Shown: piece after piece, positions 17,133 through 25,903 of the stretch | Layout: every line of letters begins with the position of its first letter | Numbering within the stretch: the first letter of the stretch is position 1 | Source: Aquaspirillum sp. LM1 | GTDB lineage: Bacteria > Pseudomonadota > Gammaproteobacteria > Burkholderiales > Aquaspirillaceae | Direction of reading: 5' to 3' | Assembly: GCF_002002905.1 (NCBI RefSeq) | Contig: NZ_CP019509.1 | Coordinates: forward strand, 3,448,001-3,512,000 | Length of the DNA stretch: 64,000 nucleotides | Program-made: the position numbers and the translations under genes | The notes under the pieces: generated by a model | Told to the model about the DNA's origin: nothing | The model's input: the letters and a program-made list of their open reading frames with translations, nothing else | The model's database searches: none

Positions 17133-17462
17133 ATGAACACCGCCCTGAAGACCCTGATCGCCGCCACCCTGACCCTGTCCGCCGCTGTGGGCTTTGCCGC
17201 TGACGCACCGAAAGCCGAAGCCAAGCCGGCGGCAGCGCCGGTAACCGCCACCAGCGCCGCCAAGCCGGAAGCCGCCAAGGACGCGGCCAAGGACGCGGCC
17301 AAGCCGGAAGTGAAGGCCGAAGCCAAGAAAGACACGCACAAGGCCCACAAGAAAGTACAAGCCAAGACGGTGAAGAAGGCTGACAAAGCTGCGGCCAAGC
17401 CGGAAGTGGCCAAGGACGCCGCCAAGCCAGAAGCTGCCAAGCCGGAAACCGCCAAGCAGTAA
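17133..17462 (+). CDS. Exported Lys/Ala-rich repeat protein
   Basis: A 109-residue protein with a clear signal peptide (hydrophobic core LIAATLTLSAAVGFA, cleavage near AFADA-type AxA at about residue 23). The mature part is almost entirely Ala, Lys, Pro and Glu, with imperfect repeats such as AAKPEAAKDAAK and AAKPEVAKDAAK. It resembles histone-H1-like low-complexity proteins, but the signal peptide points to the periplasm. AAGGA precedes the ATG at 17133; an ATG nine bases earlier overlaps that site. Function unknown. Confidence 0.8.
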   Translation: MNTALKTLIAATLTLSAAVGFAADAPKAEAKPAAAPVTATSAAKPEAAKDAAKDAAKPEVKAEAKKDTHKAHKKVQAKTVKKADKAAAKPEVAKDAAKPEAAKPETAKQ

Positions 17463-17493
17463 GCCCCAGCGCAAGTCACCACCCCGGAAAGCC

Positions 17494-17532
17494 CACCGCC
17501 CTGGCCCTCATCAAGAGGGCCAGGGCGGTGGC
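17494..17532. terminator. 17-bp perfect hairpin between convergent genes
   Basis: Arms 17494-17510 and 17516-17532 are perfectly complementary around a five-base ATCAA loop, directly after the Lys/Ala-rich gene and facing rlhA. Confidence 0.7.
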
Positions 17533-17535
17533 ATT

Positions 17536-17612
17536 GTGGATAACTTACCCACAGCATCAGGTTTTCCCAGGCTAGATAAGACCTTACCTTCGCTGTGGAT
17601 AATTTGTCCACA
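17536..17612. promoter_or_regulatory. Two palindromic DnaA-box pairs
   Basis: TGTGGATAA, a perfect DnaA box on the minus strand, occurs at 17536-17544 and 17594-17602. Each copy is followed after one base by an inverted near-copy (TTACCCACA and TTGTCCACA), giving two 19-base palindromes 58 bases apart. Confidence 0.6.
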
Positions 17613-17626
17613 GCAAGGGCCAGCGC

Positions 17627-19591
17627 TTATGACCGGCGTGGATGAAACACCAGCGGGGCCATCTCCGCCACCGGCGGCGGTGACTGGAACACGGTTTTTT
17701 TCATTTTGCCCATCACATGCATCTCACAGGGCCGGCATTCAAATTTCAGCGTGTAGGTTTCGTTGCCGTTTTTCAGCACCATCGGGTCGGCGCGCACCTG
17801 GCCCATCACCCCCTGCACCCCCTTGGCCTGCTTGGGGCACAAATTGAACGAAAACCGCAGGCAATGCTTGGTGATCATCAGGCTGACTTCACCCGGCTCC
17901 TCGTGCGCCTCGTAAGCCGCGTCGATCAGGCTGACGCCGTGACGGGTATAAAACTGTCGGGCCAGGTGGTTATACACATTGGCCAGATAGCTCAGTGAGC
18001 TGTCCGGATAAAGCGCCGGCGGCTCGATTGGCGTTTTGCGCGGCGGGCGTGGCCAGCTGCTGACCCGCAACGCCTCCAGCGCCGCCACCGCATCGCGGCG
18101 CAGGCCATTGAGCACAGAGGCGGGGATAAACCACGGCTGACGCAGTTGCAACTGAATATCACGGGCAACAAACAAGGTATTGCCCAGCTTGCCCAGATGC
18201 TCGCGCAGACTGGCCAGCGCCTTGTCGCCATCGCGGGCGGCTTCCAGGGTCAGGGCAATCTCGCGGCTGACACTCAGCCCGTCTTCGTCGGTCAGCGTCA
18301 GCACCAGGCCGTCAGTGCAGTCGGCCAGCACCAGGTTCAGACCCACGCGCCGCTCGGCGGATTTTTTGCTCAGTGCCTGCTCCCAGCTGTGATCACGGTT
18401 GCGGCTGATGGCCACCCCTGGCTTCAGGCTGGCCAGCACGGCGGGGTCGTTGGGCGTCACCTGCCAGCGCCCGCCTTCGTCATCCTCGCCCAGCCATTGC
18501 ACCGTATTGGCCTGCAGGCCAATCACCTCACGTTTTTTCATGAAGTTCAGCCCATCGCCATTGGCCAGCGCCTCGCGGCTGACCAGCTCGAAGCTGTCCT
18601 TGCCCACCCGACTGACCTGGCCCAGCGCCAGGCCAACGTATTTGGGCGAATCAAACGCGCCAATATCGTCTTTGCGGCCAGTGGCAAAGTAATCGGTGCT
18701 GCCCCGGTGAAAGGTTTTGTCCGGATCTGGGGTAAAACCGATATGGCACACCCCGCTGGACGCGCGCGCCAGCTCAGGCCGGCGGGTCAGAATCTCGTCC
18801 AGCAGCAGGCGGTAATGGGCGGTGATGTTCTTCACATAGTCCATATCCTTGTAGCGGCCTTCGATCTTGAACGAACGCACCCCGGCGTCGATCAAGGCTT
18901 CCAGGTTGTCGCTCTGGTTATTGTCCTTCATCGACAGCAAATGCTTGTCGTAGGCCACCACCCGGCCCTGCTCGTCGGCCAGCGTATACGGCAGACGACA
19001 GGCTTGCGAACAGTCGCCGCGATTGGCGCTGCGCCCGGTTTCGGCGTGGCTGATGTAGCACTGCCCGGAAAACGCCACACACAGCGCGCCGTGGATGAAA
19101 TATTCAATCGTCGCCGCCCCACCCACCCGCTCGGCCACCTTGCGGATGTCCGGCAACGACAACTCGCGTGCCAGCACCAGCTGCGACAGCCCGGCGTCGG
19201 CCAAAAAACGCGCCTTGTCGGCGCTGCGGATGTCGCACTGAGTCGAGGCGTGTAGCTGAATGGGCGGAATGTCCAGCTCCAGAATGCCCATATCCTGCAC
19301 AATCAGCGCATCCACCCCGGCATCGTAAAACTGGTGAATCAGCTGCCGCGCCGGCTCCAGCTCGGCGTCGTGCAGAATGGTATTCAGCGTGACAAAAATC
19401 CGCGCGTGGTAGCGGTGGGCAAATTCCACCAGCGCGGCAATCTCGCTGACCGAATTGCCGGCATTGTGCCGCGCGCCAAACCCTGGCCCGCCGATATACA
19501 CCGCATCCGCCCCGTGCAGGATGGCCTCGCGGCCAATATCAGCCGTTTTGGCCGGGGACAGCAGTTCAAGTTGATGCGGCAACAGACTCAT
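17627..19591 (-). CDS. rlhA: 23S rRNA C2501 hydroxylase, U32 peptidase family
   Basis: A 654-residue U32-family protein, the same length and architecture as E. coli RlhA (YdcP), which forms 5-hydroxycytidine 2501 in 23S rRNA. The N-terminal barrel starts ELLSPAKTADIGREAILHGA, and the U32 signature region around EYFIHGALCVAFSGQC and ANRGDCSQACRLPY carries the conserved cysteines. The long C-terminus includes further cysteines near KFECRPCEMH. It stands alone, convergent with the Lys/Ala-rich gene. Confidence 0.88.
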   Translation of the reverse strand: MSLLPHQLELLSPAKTADIGREAILHGADAVYIGGPGFGARHNAGNSVSEIAALVEFAHRYHARIFVTLNTILHDAELEPARQLIHQFYDAGVDALIVQDMGILELDIPPIQLHASTQCDIRSADKARFLADAGLSQLVLARELSLPDIRKVAERVGGAATIEYFIHGALCVAFSGQCYISHAETGRSANRGDCSQACRLPYTLADEQGRVVAYDKHLLSMKDNNQSDNLEALIDAGVRSFKIEGRYKDMDYVKNITAHYRLLLDEILTRRPELARASSGVCHIGFTPDPDKTFHRGSTDYFATGRKDDIGAFDSPKYVGLALGQVSRVGKDSFELVSREALANGDGLNFMKKREVIGLQANTVQWLGEDDEGGRWQVTPNDPAVLASLKPGVAISRNRDHSWEQALSKKSAERRVGLNLVLADCTDGLVLTLTDEDGLSVSREIALTLEAARDGDKALASLREHLGKLGNTLFVARDIQLQLRQPWFIPASVLNGLRRDAVAALEALRVSSWPRPPRKTPIEPPALYPDSSLSYLANVYNHLARQFYTRHGVSLIDAAYEAHEEPGEVSLMITKHCLRFSFNLCPKQAKGVQGVMGQVRADPMVLKNGNETYTLKFECRPCEMHVMGKMKKTVFQSPPPVAEMAPLVFHPRRS

Positions 19592-19627
19592 GGGGCAACC
19601 TGGAAAATAAAAAGAGAAGAAACAGAA

Positions 19628-20524
19628 TTATAGCGAATCCGCGCACACCGCCCGCACACATCCCCGCAGCCAGCGATGCGCCGCATCGCCTTCCATCCGG
19701 GGGTGCCACAACAAGGACACGGTGATCCCCGGCACGGCAAATGGCAGGGCAAAGCTGTGCATGCCCACGCGCAGCGCACGGGTGTGGCGTTCTGGCACGC
19801 TGGCAATCAGCTCACTGGCGCGGGCCAGCGCCAGGGCAGTGGCAAAACCGCTGACCAGCGTGGCAATCTGCCGCTCCATCCCCAGCGCGAGCAAGGCCCG
19901 GTCAATCGGCCCGTGCGCCACCCCGCGCCGGGAGGTGGCAATATGCCGGCCCTGGCAGTAAGCCGCAGCAGTACCCAGACAGTCCGCCAGCGGATGACCG
20001 GCGCGAACCACGCCGATAAAGCGGTCGCGAAACAGCGCCTGCACGCGCAGTTCTGGTGCAGTGTCTGCGCCGATCACGCCGGTTTCCAGATCGGCCATGC
20101 CATCACGCAGCGGCGCGCTGTCCTTGTCGGTTTTTTGCACAAAACACAAGCGCACGCCAGGGGCCTGCGCGCCAACATGGGCCAGTAGCGCCGGGCCAAA
20201 GTTATCCACAAAGCCATCGCTGACGCGCAAGGTGAAGGTGCGCGTCAGCTCGCCCAGCGCCAGCGCAGCAGCCGGACGCAGCACGCTGTGAGCCTCCTGC
20301 ACCAGCTGACTCACTGGCCCGCGCAAGGCCAGCGCCCGGGGCGTGGGTATCAGCCCGCGTCCGGCGCGCACCAGCAGCGGGTCGCCGGTCACCTTGCGCA
20401 GCCGCGCCAGCGCCCGGCTCATCGCCGACGGGCTCAGCTGCAAACGCCGCGCCGCGCCCGCCACGCTGCCTTCGGCCAGCAGGGCATCCAGGGTGATCAG
20501 CAAGTTCAGGTCAGGCGGGTTCAT
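19628..20524 (-). CDS. LysR-family transcriptional regulator
   Basis: A 298-residue LysR regulator. The N-terminal helix-turn-helix (SVAGAARRLQLSPSAMSRAL) is followed by the usual linker and a substrate-binding domain. It is divergent from an MFS exporter gene across about 140 bases, the standard layout for a LysR regulator and its target. The ATG at 20524 is preferred over a GTG two codons upstream. Confidence 0.9.
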   Translation of the reverse strand: MNPPDLNLLITLDALLAEGSVAGAARRLQLSPSAMSRALARLRKVTGDPLLVRAGRGLIPTPRALALRGPVSQLVQEAHSVLRPAAALALGELTRTFTLRVSDGFVDNFGPALLAHVGAQAPGVRLCFVQKTDKDSAPLRDGMADLETGVIGADTAPELRVQALFRDRFIGVVRAGHPLADCLGTAAAYCQGRHIATSRRGVAHGPIDRALLALGMERQIATLVSGFATALALARASELIASVPERHTRALRVGMHSFALPFAVPGITVSLLWHPRMEGDAAHRWLRGCVRAVCADSL

Positions 20525-20663
20525 CCCCACACCCTAGCACACCCATACCTGGCGTGGCGTGCAGGTATACCGTGCAATCCGTGCGTCTTCCGCCGGCCTG
20601 GCGTGCCGCCTAGACTGCCTGAGCCCCCTCCCACTCGAAAAACCCCCACGCCAGGAGTTGAAC

Positions 20664-22073
20664 ATGACACCGCCGACAGCCCTTCTTGCCACCGCCCCTC
20701 CGCCCCCCGCCTCTCCCTCCCGACAGCGCTGGGGGCTGGTCAGCCTGTCGTTGTCGATGCTGCTGGCGGCGCTGGGAACCAGCATGGTCAATGTGGGGCT
20801 GCCGGCGCTGGCACAGGTGCTGCACGCCTCGTTTCAGCAAGTGCAATGGGTGACGCTGGCCTACCTGCTGACCCTGACCGCGCTGAGCGTCAGCGCGGGC
20901 CGGTTGGGTGACCTGCTGGGCCGGCGCACCCTGCTGCTGGGTGGCATTGCCGTGTTCACCCTGGCGTCGGCGCTGTGCGCAGTCGCCCCCAGTCTCGGCT
21001 GGCTGATTGCGGCGCGGGCGCTGCAAGGGCTGGGCGCGGCCAGCATGATGGCACTGACTCTGGCCAGTGTGGGCGAGCTGGCCGGTGCCAGCGAAACAGG
21101 CCGTGCCATGGGTCTGCTGGGCAGCCTGTCTGCCGTGGGCTCGGCGCTGGGCCCGTTGCTGGGCGGAGCCTTGATTGCCGGGTTTGGCTGGCCGGCCATG
21201 TTCTGGCTGACCGTGCCGCTGGGCGCACTGGCCTGGGGCCTGGCTTACCGCACCCTGCCGGCCAATGCCCCACGCCAGCCGCTGGCCGGCCAGTTCGACA
21301 GCCTGGGGGCGCTGCTGCTGGCGTTGGCACTGGTGGCCTACGCGCAGGCCACCACGCTGGGCCAGGGCCAGCTGGACCGGCGCAATCTGGCCTGGCTGTT
21401 GGCCGCGCTGCTCAGCGCCGGCCTATTTGTCCGCCGGCAAGGCCGGGTGGCCTCGCCACTGATCCGGCTGCCCCTGCTGCGTGATCCCGCCCTGCGCAGC
21501 GGGCTGCTTGGCAGTGTGCTGGTGTCCACGGTGATGATGGCCACCCTGGTGGTGGGGCCGTTTTATCTGGCGCACGGCCTGGGCCTGCCGCCGCTGCAGC
21601 TTGGTCTGGTGGTGGCGGTTGGCCCGCTGCTAGCCGCGCTGACCAGTGCGCCAGCAGGCCGTCTGGTAGACCGCTTTGGCTCGCGGCGCATGGCGCTGCT
21701 GGGGCTGGCCAGCCTGCTGATGGGCGCAGGCGGTTTGTCGCTGCTGCCGCTGGCCGCCGGCGTGGCCGCCTACTTGGCCCCGATGGGGCTGATGACCGCC
21801 GGCTACGCGCTGTTTCAAACCGCCAACAACACCAGCGTGATGCAACGCGTCACCGCAGCGCAACGCGGCGTAATGGCCGGCATGCTTAATGTGGCACGCA
21901 ATCTGGGCCTGATGAGCGGCGCATCGCTGATGGGCGCGGTGTTTGCCTGGGGCACCGGGACAAGCGACCTCACCCACGCGCACCCCGACGCGGTGGCAGC
22001 AGGCCTGCACGTTACCTTTGGGCTGGCGACGCTGGGCCTGGCAGGCATGCTGGCGATGGCGGGGCGCAGGTAG
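20664..22073 (+). CDS. MFS multidrug exporter, DHA2 (14-helix) type
   Basis: A 469-residue major facilitator. It begins with a short cytoplasmic lead, then LSMLLAALGTSMVNVGLPAL, followed by motif A (GRLGDLLGRR) and a motif-C-like region (LGPLLGGALI). Roughly 14 hydrophobic helices fit drug:proton antiporters of the DHA2 group. AGGAG precedes the ATG at 20664; the 35 codons upstream in frame lack a ribosome site. The divergent LysR gene is the likely regulator. Confidence 0.9.
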   Translation: MTPPTALLATAPPPPASPSRQRWGLVSLSLSMLLAALGTSMVNVGLPALAQVLHASFQQVQWVTLAYLLTLTALSVSAGRLGDLLGRRTLLLGGIAVFTLASALCAVAPSLGWLIAARALQGLGAASMMALTLASVGELAGASETGRAMGLLGSLSAVGSALGPLLGGALIAGFGWPAMFWLTVPLGALAWGLAYRTLPANAPRQPLAGQFDSLGALLLALALVAYAQATTLGQGQLDRRNLAWLLAALLSAGLFVRRQGRVASPLIRLPLLRDPALRSGLLGSVLVSTVMMATLVVGPFYLAHGLGLPPLQLGLVVAVGPLLAALTSAPAGRLVDRFGSRRMALLGLASLLMGAGGLSLLPLAAGVAAYLAPMGLMTAGYALFQTANNTSVMQRVTAAQRGVMAGMLNVARNLGLMSGASLMGAVFAWGTGTSDLTHAHPDAVAAGLHVTFGLATLGLAGMLAMAGRR

Positions 22074-22219
22074 GCAGAACACGCGGGGAATGCGCAGGCC
22101 CCATCGGAAAGCCCGCCCCAACGGGCGGTGTAACCTTCTGCGTGGCGATGTCTCATGGCAAGCCATCGTAGAAGGCAAAAAAACCCAGTATCAGTACACG
22201 CCAAAAAACGATACAACAC

Positions 22220-22235
22220 ACTGTTTTAAAACAGT
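22220..22235. repeat. 16-bp perfect palindrome upstream of the Rpn cluster
   Basis: ACTGTTTTAAAACAGT is a perfect palindrome about 100 bases before the first Rpn gene. The half-site spacing (CTG-N8-CAG) is shorter than the E. coli SOS box, so a LexA assignment is not supported. Confidence 0.5.
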
Positions 22236-22338
22236 ATCAGCATGCTACTTCGCCTTGACGCCCCCAACAGACAAAACATCGTTTATTACCTTAAAACATA
22301 CTATACTCACCGCTCCGCCATAGCCGGAGCTCAGCCCC

Positions 22339-23322
22339 ATGGACACCCCCGACGACTACGACAGCCCGTGGAAAGACGCCGTCGAGCATTACTTTCCCGA
22401 GTTCATCGACTTTTACTTTCCCCACGCCAGCCAGCAAATAAACTGGGCGCGTGGTCATGAGTTTCTCGATCAGGAACTGCGCGCCGTGGTGCAGGATGCT
22501 GAACTGGGCAAGCGCTTTGTCGATAAACTGGCCAAGGTGGCCCTGCAAGACGGCAGCGAGCGCTGGGTGTATGTGCACCTGGAAGTGCAAGGCAGCGCCC
22601 AAGCGGAATTTGCCGAGCGGATGTTTGTCTACAACTACCGCTTGTATGATCGTTACCGCCAGCCGGTGGCCAGCCTGGCGCTGCTGGCCGACACCACCCC
22701 AAACTGGCGGCCAGACCGTTTTGCCTTTGCCGTGCTGGGCTGCAAGCACGAGTTATGCTTTCCCGTGGCAAAACTGCTGGACTACACCCAAGACCAAGCT
22801 GGTTTGTACAGCAATCCGAACCCGTTCGCCCTGGTCACCCTGGCCCATTTGCTGACCCAGGCCACCCGGCAAGACATGAACGCCCGCTTTGCCGCCAAGT
22901 GGAAGCTGGTGCAGTTGTTATACCAGCGTGGCTGGGACAAACAGCGGGTGATTGATTTATTCAGCGTGCTGGACTGGATGATGCGCCTGCCGGAGCACCT
23001 GAAACAGTCGCTGTGGCACAATATCGAAGTGCTTGAGGAGCAAGAAAAAATGCGTTACGTGACTTCTGTTGAGCAGATTGGGATTGAGAAGGGGATGCAG
23101 CAAGGAATGTTGCAGGGCTTGATGCAGGGCCGTCTGGAAGGCGAGCAAAGCGGCATCGCCAAGGGCGAAGCCTACGCCCTGCGTCGTCTGCTGGAAAAAC
23201 GCTTCGGCCCACTGTCGGAAGACGTGCTCGCCCGCCTGCAAGCCGCCAGCATTGATGAGTTGGAGTTATGGCTGGATCGGGCGCTGGATGCGGACAGCCT
23301 GGCCGGGGTGTTTGCCCAGTAA
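22339..23322 (+). CDS. Rpn-type PD-(D/E)XK nuclease, copy 1
   Basis: A 327-residue protein of the Rpn / putative-transposase PD-(D/E)XK superfamily. The nuclease core likely uses D62 (RFVDKLAKV) and the E82-x-Q84 pair in HLEVQG. The C-terminus is a DUF4351-like helical module (RRLLEKRFGPLSED, then LELWLDRALDADS), preceded by a Gln/Gly-rich hinge with several methionines. Rpn proteins are recombination-promoting nucleases and, in E. coli, toxic anti-phage proteins. Copies 2 and 3 follow in tandem; residues about 117-157 differ between copies while the flanks are nearly identical. Confidence 0.85.
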   Translation: MDTPDDYDSPWKDAVEHYFPEFIDFYFPHASQQINWARGHEFLDQELRAVVQDAELGKRFVDKLAKVALQDGSERWVYVHLEVQGSAQAEFAERMFVYNYRLYDRYRQPVASLALLADTTPNWRPDRFAFAVLGCKHELCFPVAKLLDYTQDQAGLYSNPNPFALVTLAHLLTQATRQDMNARFAAKWKLVQLLYQRGWDKQRVIDLFSVLDWMMRLPEHLKQSLWHNIEVLEEQEKMRYVTSVEQIGIEKGMQQGMLQGLMQGRLEGEQSGIAKGEAYALRRLLEKRFGPLSEDVLARLQAASIDELELWLDRALDADSLAGVFAQ

Positions 23323-23433
23323 TGCTGTTGTGCGCGGGCGGTGGTTCAGCCACCCGATTGCGTATTTCTCCGAATAGCTTATGCCCGTATCCTGTCCTAT
23401 GCTGAGCGCGTCACCACTGCCCGAAAGCCCCGC
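23323..23433 (+). repeat. 111-bp spacer repeat, unit 1
   Basis: This spacer is nearly identical to 24406-24516. It begins at the stop codon and ends at the next ATG, and holds a small stem (GGTGG/CCACC, 23340-23354) and a shared promoter-like stretch. It shows that copies 2 and 3 arose by duplication of a unit of about 1083 bases. Confidence 0.85.
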
Positions 23434-24405
23434 ATGGACACCCCCGACGACTACGACAGCCCGTGGAAAGACGCCGTTGAGCATTACTTTCCCGAGTTCA
23501 TCGCCTTTTACTTTCCCCACGCCAGCCAGCAAATAAACTGGGCGCGTGGTCATGAGTTTCTCGATCAGGAACTGCGCGCCGTGGTGCAGGATGCTGAGCT
23601 GGGCAAGCGCTTTGTCGATAAACTGGCCAAGGTGGCCCTGCAAGACGGCAGCGAGCGCTGGGTATACGTGCATCTGGAAGTGCAGGGCAGCGCCCAGGCG
23701 GAATTTGCCGAGCGGATGTTTGTCTACCATTACCGGCTGTACGACCGCTATCGGCAACCCATCGCCAGCCTGGCCTTGCTGGCCGATGGCACACCCAGTT
23801 GGCGGCCAGGCCAGTTTGGCTATCAGGCGCTGGGCTGTTCGATTGTGCTGAATTTTCCCACGGCCAAGCTGCTGGATTACGGGCAAGATCAGGACGCGCT
23901 GTACAGCAACCCCAACCCCTTTGCCCTGGTCACCCTGGCCCACCTGCTGACCCAGGCCACCCGGCAAGACATGAACGCCCGCTTTGCCGCCAAGTGGAAG
24001 CTGGTGCAGTTGTTATACCAGCGTGGCTGGGACAAACAGCGGGTGATTGATCTGTTCAGCGTACTGGACTGGATGATGCGTCTGCCAGAGCAGCTGAAAC
24101 GGTCGCTGTGGCACAATATCGAAGTGCTTGAGGAGCAAGAGAAAATGCGTTACGTGACTTCTGTGGAGCAGATTGGGATTGAGAAGGGCTTATTGCAAGG
24201 CTTGCTGCAGGGCCGTCTGGAGGGCGAGCAAAGCGGCATCGCCAAGGGCGAAGCCTACGCCCTGCGCCGCCTACTGGAAAAACGCTTTGGCCCGCTGTCT
24301 GAAGACGTGCTCGCCCGCCTGCAAACCGCCAGCATTGATGAGCTGGAGCTGTGGCTGGATCGGGCGCTGGATGCGGACAGCCTGGCCGGGGTGTTTAGCC
24401 AGTAA
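23434..24405 (+). CDS. Rpn-type PD-(D/E)XK nuclease, copy 2
   Basis: A 323-residue paralogue of copy 1, starting at the same MDTPDDYDSPWKDAVE; the reading upstream to 23341 is not needed. The nuclease motifs and C-terminal module are conserved. The variable segment reads GTPSWRPGQFGYQALG and then SIVLNFPTAK, unlike the other two. The hinge has lost the methionines of copy 1. The 111-base spacer before it is repeated before copy 3. Confidence 0.85.
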   Translation: MDTPDDYDSPWKDAVEHYFPEFIAFYFPHASQQINWARGHEFLDQELRAVVQDAELGKRFVDKLAKVALQDGSERWVYVHLEVQGSAQAEFAERMFVYHYRLYDRYRQPIASLALLADGTPSWRPGQFGYQALGCSIVLNFPTAKLLDYGQDQDALYSNPNPFALVTLAHLLTQATRQDMNARFAAKWKLVQLLYQRGWDKQRVIDLFSVLDWMMRLPEQLKRSLWHNIEVLEEQEKMRYVTSVEQIGIEKGLLQGLLQGRLEGEQSGIAKGEAYALRRLLEKRFGPLSEDVLARLQTASIDELELWLDRALDADSLAGVFSQ

Positions 24406-24516
24406 TGCTGTTGTGCGCGGGCGGCGGTTCAGCCGCCTGGTTGCGTATTTCTCCGAATAGCTTATGCCCGTATCCTGTCCTATGCTGAGCGCGTCACCAC
24501 TGCCCGAAAGCCCCGC
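24406..24516 (+). repeat. 111-bp spacer repeat, unit 2
   Basis: The same length as unit 1 and nearly identical. The small stem changes to GGCGG/CCGCC (24423-24437), a compensatory base-pair change. Confidence 0.85.
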
Positions 24517-25476
24517 ATGGACACCCCCGACGACTACGACAGCCCGTGGAAAGACGCCGTTGAGCGTTACTTTCCCGAGTTCATCGCCTTTTACTTTCCC
24601 CACGCCAGCCAGCAAATAAACTGGGCGCGCGGCCATGAATTTCTCGATCAGGAACTGCGCGCCGTGGTGCAGGATGCTGAATTGGGCAAGCGCTTTGTCG
24701 ATAAACTGGCCAAGGTGGCCCTGCAAGATGGCAGCGAGCGCTGGGTATACGTACACCTGGAAGTGCAGAGCAGCGCCCAGGCAGAATTTGCCGAGCGGAT
24801 GTTTGTCTACAACTACCGCTTGTATGATCGTTACCGCCAGCCGGTGGCCAGTTTGGCAGTGTTAGCCGACACCACCGCCAATTGGCGGCCAAACCATTTT
24901 GGATTTGCGGTTTTGGGCTGCGAACACGAACTGCGCTTTCCGGCGGTGAAGCTGCTGGACTACGCAGCCGATCAAGACCAGCTCTATCACAACCCCAACC
25001 CATTCGCCCTGGTCACCCTGGCCCATTTACTCACCCAAGCCACCCGGCAAGACATGAACGCCCGCTTCGCCGCCAAGTGGAAGCTGGTGCAGTTGTTATA
25101 CCAGCGTGGCTGGGACAAACAGCGGGTGATTGATCTGTTCAGCGTGATGGACTGGATGATGCGTCTGCCAGAACAGCTGAAACGGTCGCTGTGGCACAAT
25201 ATCGAAGTGCTTGAGGAGCAAGAGAAAATGCGTTACGTGACTTCTGTTGAGCAACTGTATAGTGAAAAATGGATGCAGCAGGGCCTGCTGCAAGGCCGTC
25301 TGGAAGGTGAGCAAACCGGCGAGGCAAAAGCACTACGCCGTCTGCTGCAAAAGCGCTTCGGCCCACTGCCCGAAGACCGCCTCGCCCGTCTGCAAACCGC
25401 CAGCGTGGATGAGCTGGAACACTGGCTGGATCGCGCGCTGGACGCCGACAGTCTGGCTGAGGTGTTCAGCCAGTAA
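24517..25476 (+). CDS. Rpn-type PD-(D/E)XK nuclease, copy 3
   Basis: A 319-residue paralogue. The first 110 residues are almost identical to copies 1 and 2; the variable segment reads TTANWRPNHFGFAVLG and then EHELRFPAVK. The hinge is shorter, and the C-terminal module has drifted (RRLLQKRFGPLPED, LEHWLDRALDADS). All catalytic motif positions are kept. Confidence 0.85.
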   Translation: MDTPDDYDSPWKDAVERYFPEFIAFYFPHASQQINWARGHEFLDQELRAVVQDAELGKRFVDKLAKVALQDGSERWVYVHLEVQSSAQAEFAERMFVYNYRLYDRYRQPVASLAVLADTTANWRPNHFGFAVLGCEHELRFPAVKLLDYAADQDQLYHNPNPFALVTLAHLLTQATRQDMNARFAAKWKLVQLLYQRGWDKQRVIDLFSVMDWMMRLPEQLKRSLWHNIEVLEEQEKMRYVTSVEQLYSEKWMQQGLLQGRLEGEQTGEAKALRRLLQKRFGPLPEDRLARLQTASVDELEHWLDRALDADSLAEVFSQ

Positions 25477-25483
25477 GCCAGCA

Positions 25484-25507
25484 GGCGCCCAGCCGCTGGC
25501 GGGCGCC
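25484..25507. terminator. Hairpin between convergent Rpn copy 3 and VOC gene
   Basis: GGCGCCC pairs with GGGCGCC over a ten-base loop in the 34-base gap between two stop codons. Confidence 0.55.
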
Positions 25508-25510
25508 GAC

Positions 25511-25903
25511 TCACTTCACCCGATGAATCGCACACAGCTTGTTGCCATCCGGGTCACGCACATAGCCCAGATACAACGGCCCCAAACTGCCCTGACGCGG
25601 GCCGGGTGGCGCTTCAATCGACTGGCCGCCATGCGCCACCGCCACATCGTGAAACGCCTGCACCTGCTCGGGCGAATGGCACTTGAAGCCAATCGTGCCG
25701 CCATTGGCAAACGTGGCCGGCTCGCCATTGATCGGCTCGCTCACACAAAACATGCTGCCATCGTGCAGATAAAACAGTCGGGTATGGCCCGACGGTGCCT
25801 GATTGCGCACCGGCTCACCCGCGCCTAGCACGGCAAGCACCGCGTCGTAAAACTGCTTGGCGTGTTCGATATTGTTGGTTCCGACCATGACGTGGCTGAG
25901 CAT
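25511..25903 (-). CDS. VOC-family (glyoxalase/dioxygenase-like) protein
   Basis: A 130-residue vicinal-oxygen-chelate protein. It starts MLSHVMVGTNNIEHAKQFYD, the usual first beta-alpha-beta unit with a histidine ligand, and ends YVRDPDGNKLCAIH, the usual final ligand strand. Such small VOC proteins include glyoxalases and resistance proteins; the substrate is unknown. The ATG at 25903 is chosen over one seven codons upstream because it matches the family start. Confidence 0.88.
   Translation of the reverse strand: MLSHVMVGTNNIEHAKQFYDAVLAVLGAGEPVRNQAPSGHTRLFYLHDGSMFCVSEPINGEPATFANGGTIGFKCHSPEQVQAFHDVAVAHGGQSIEAPPGPRQGSLGPLYLGYVRDPDGNKLCAIHRVK

Noticed and set aside
22220-22235. LexA/SOS box upstream of the Rpn cluster
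   Set aside because: The palindrome has CTG-N8-CAG spacing, two bases short of the E. coli consensus, and no SOS gene is adjacent.
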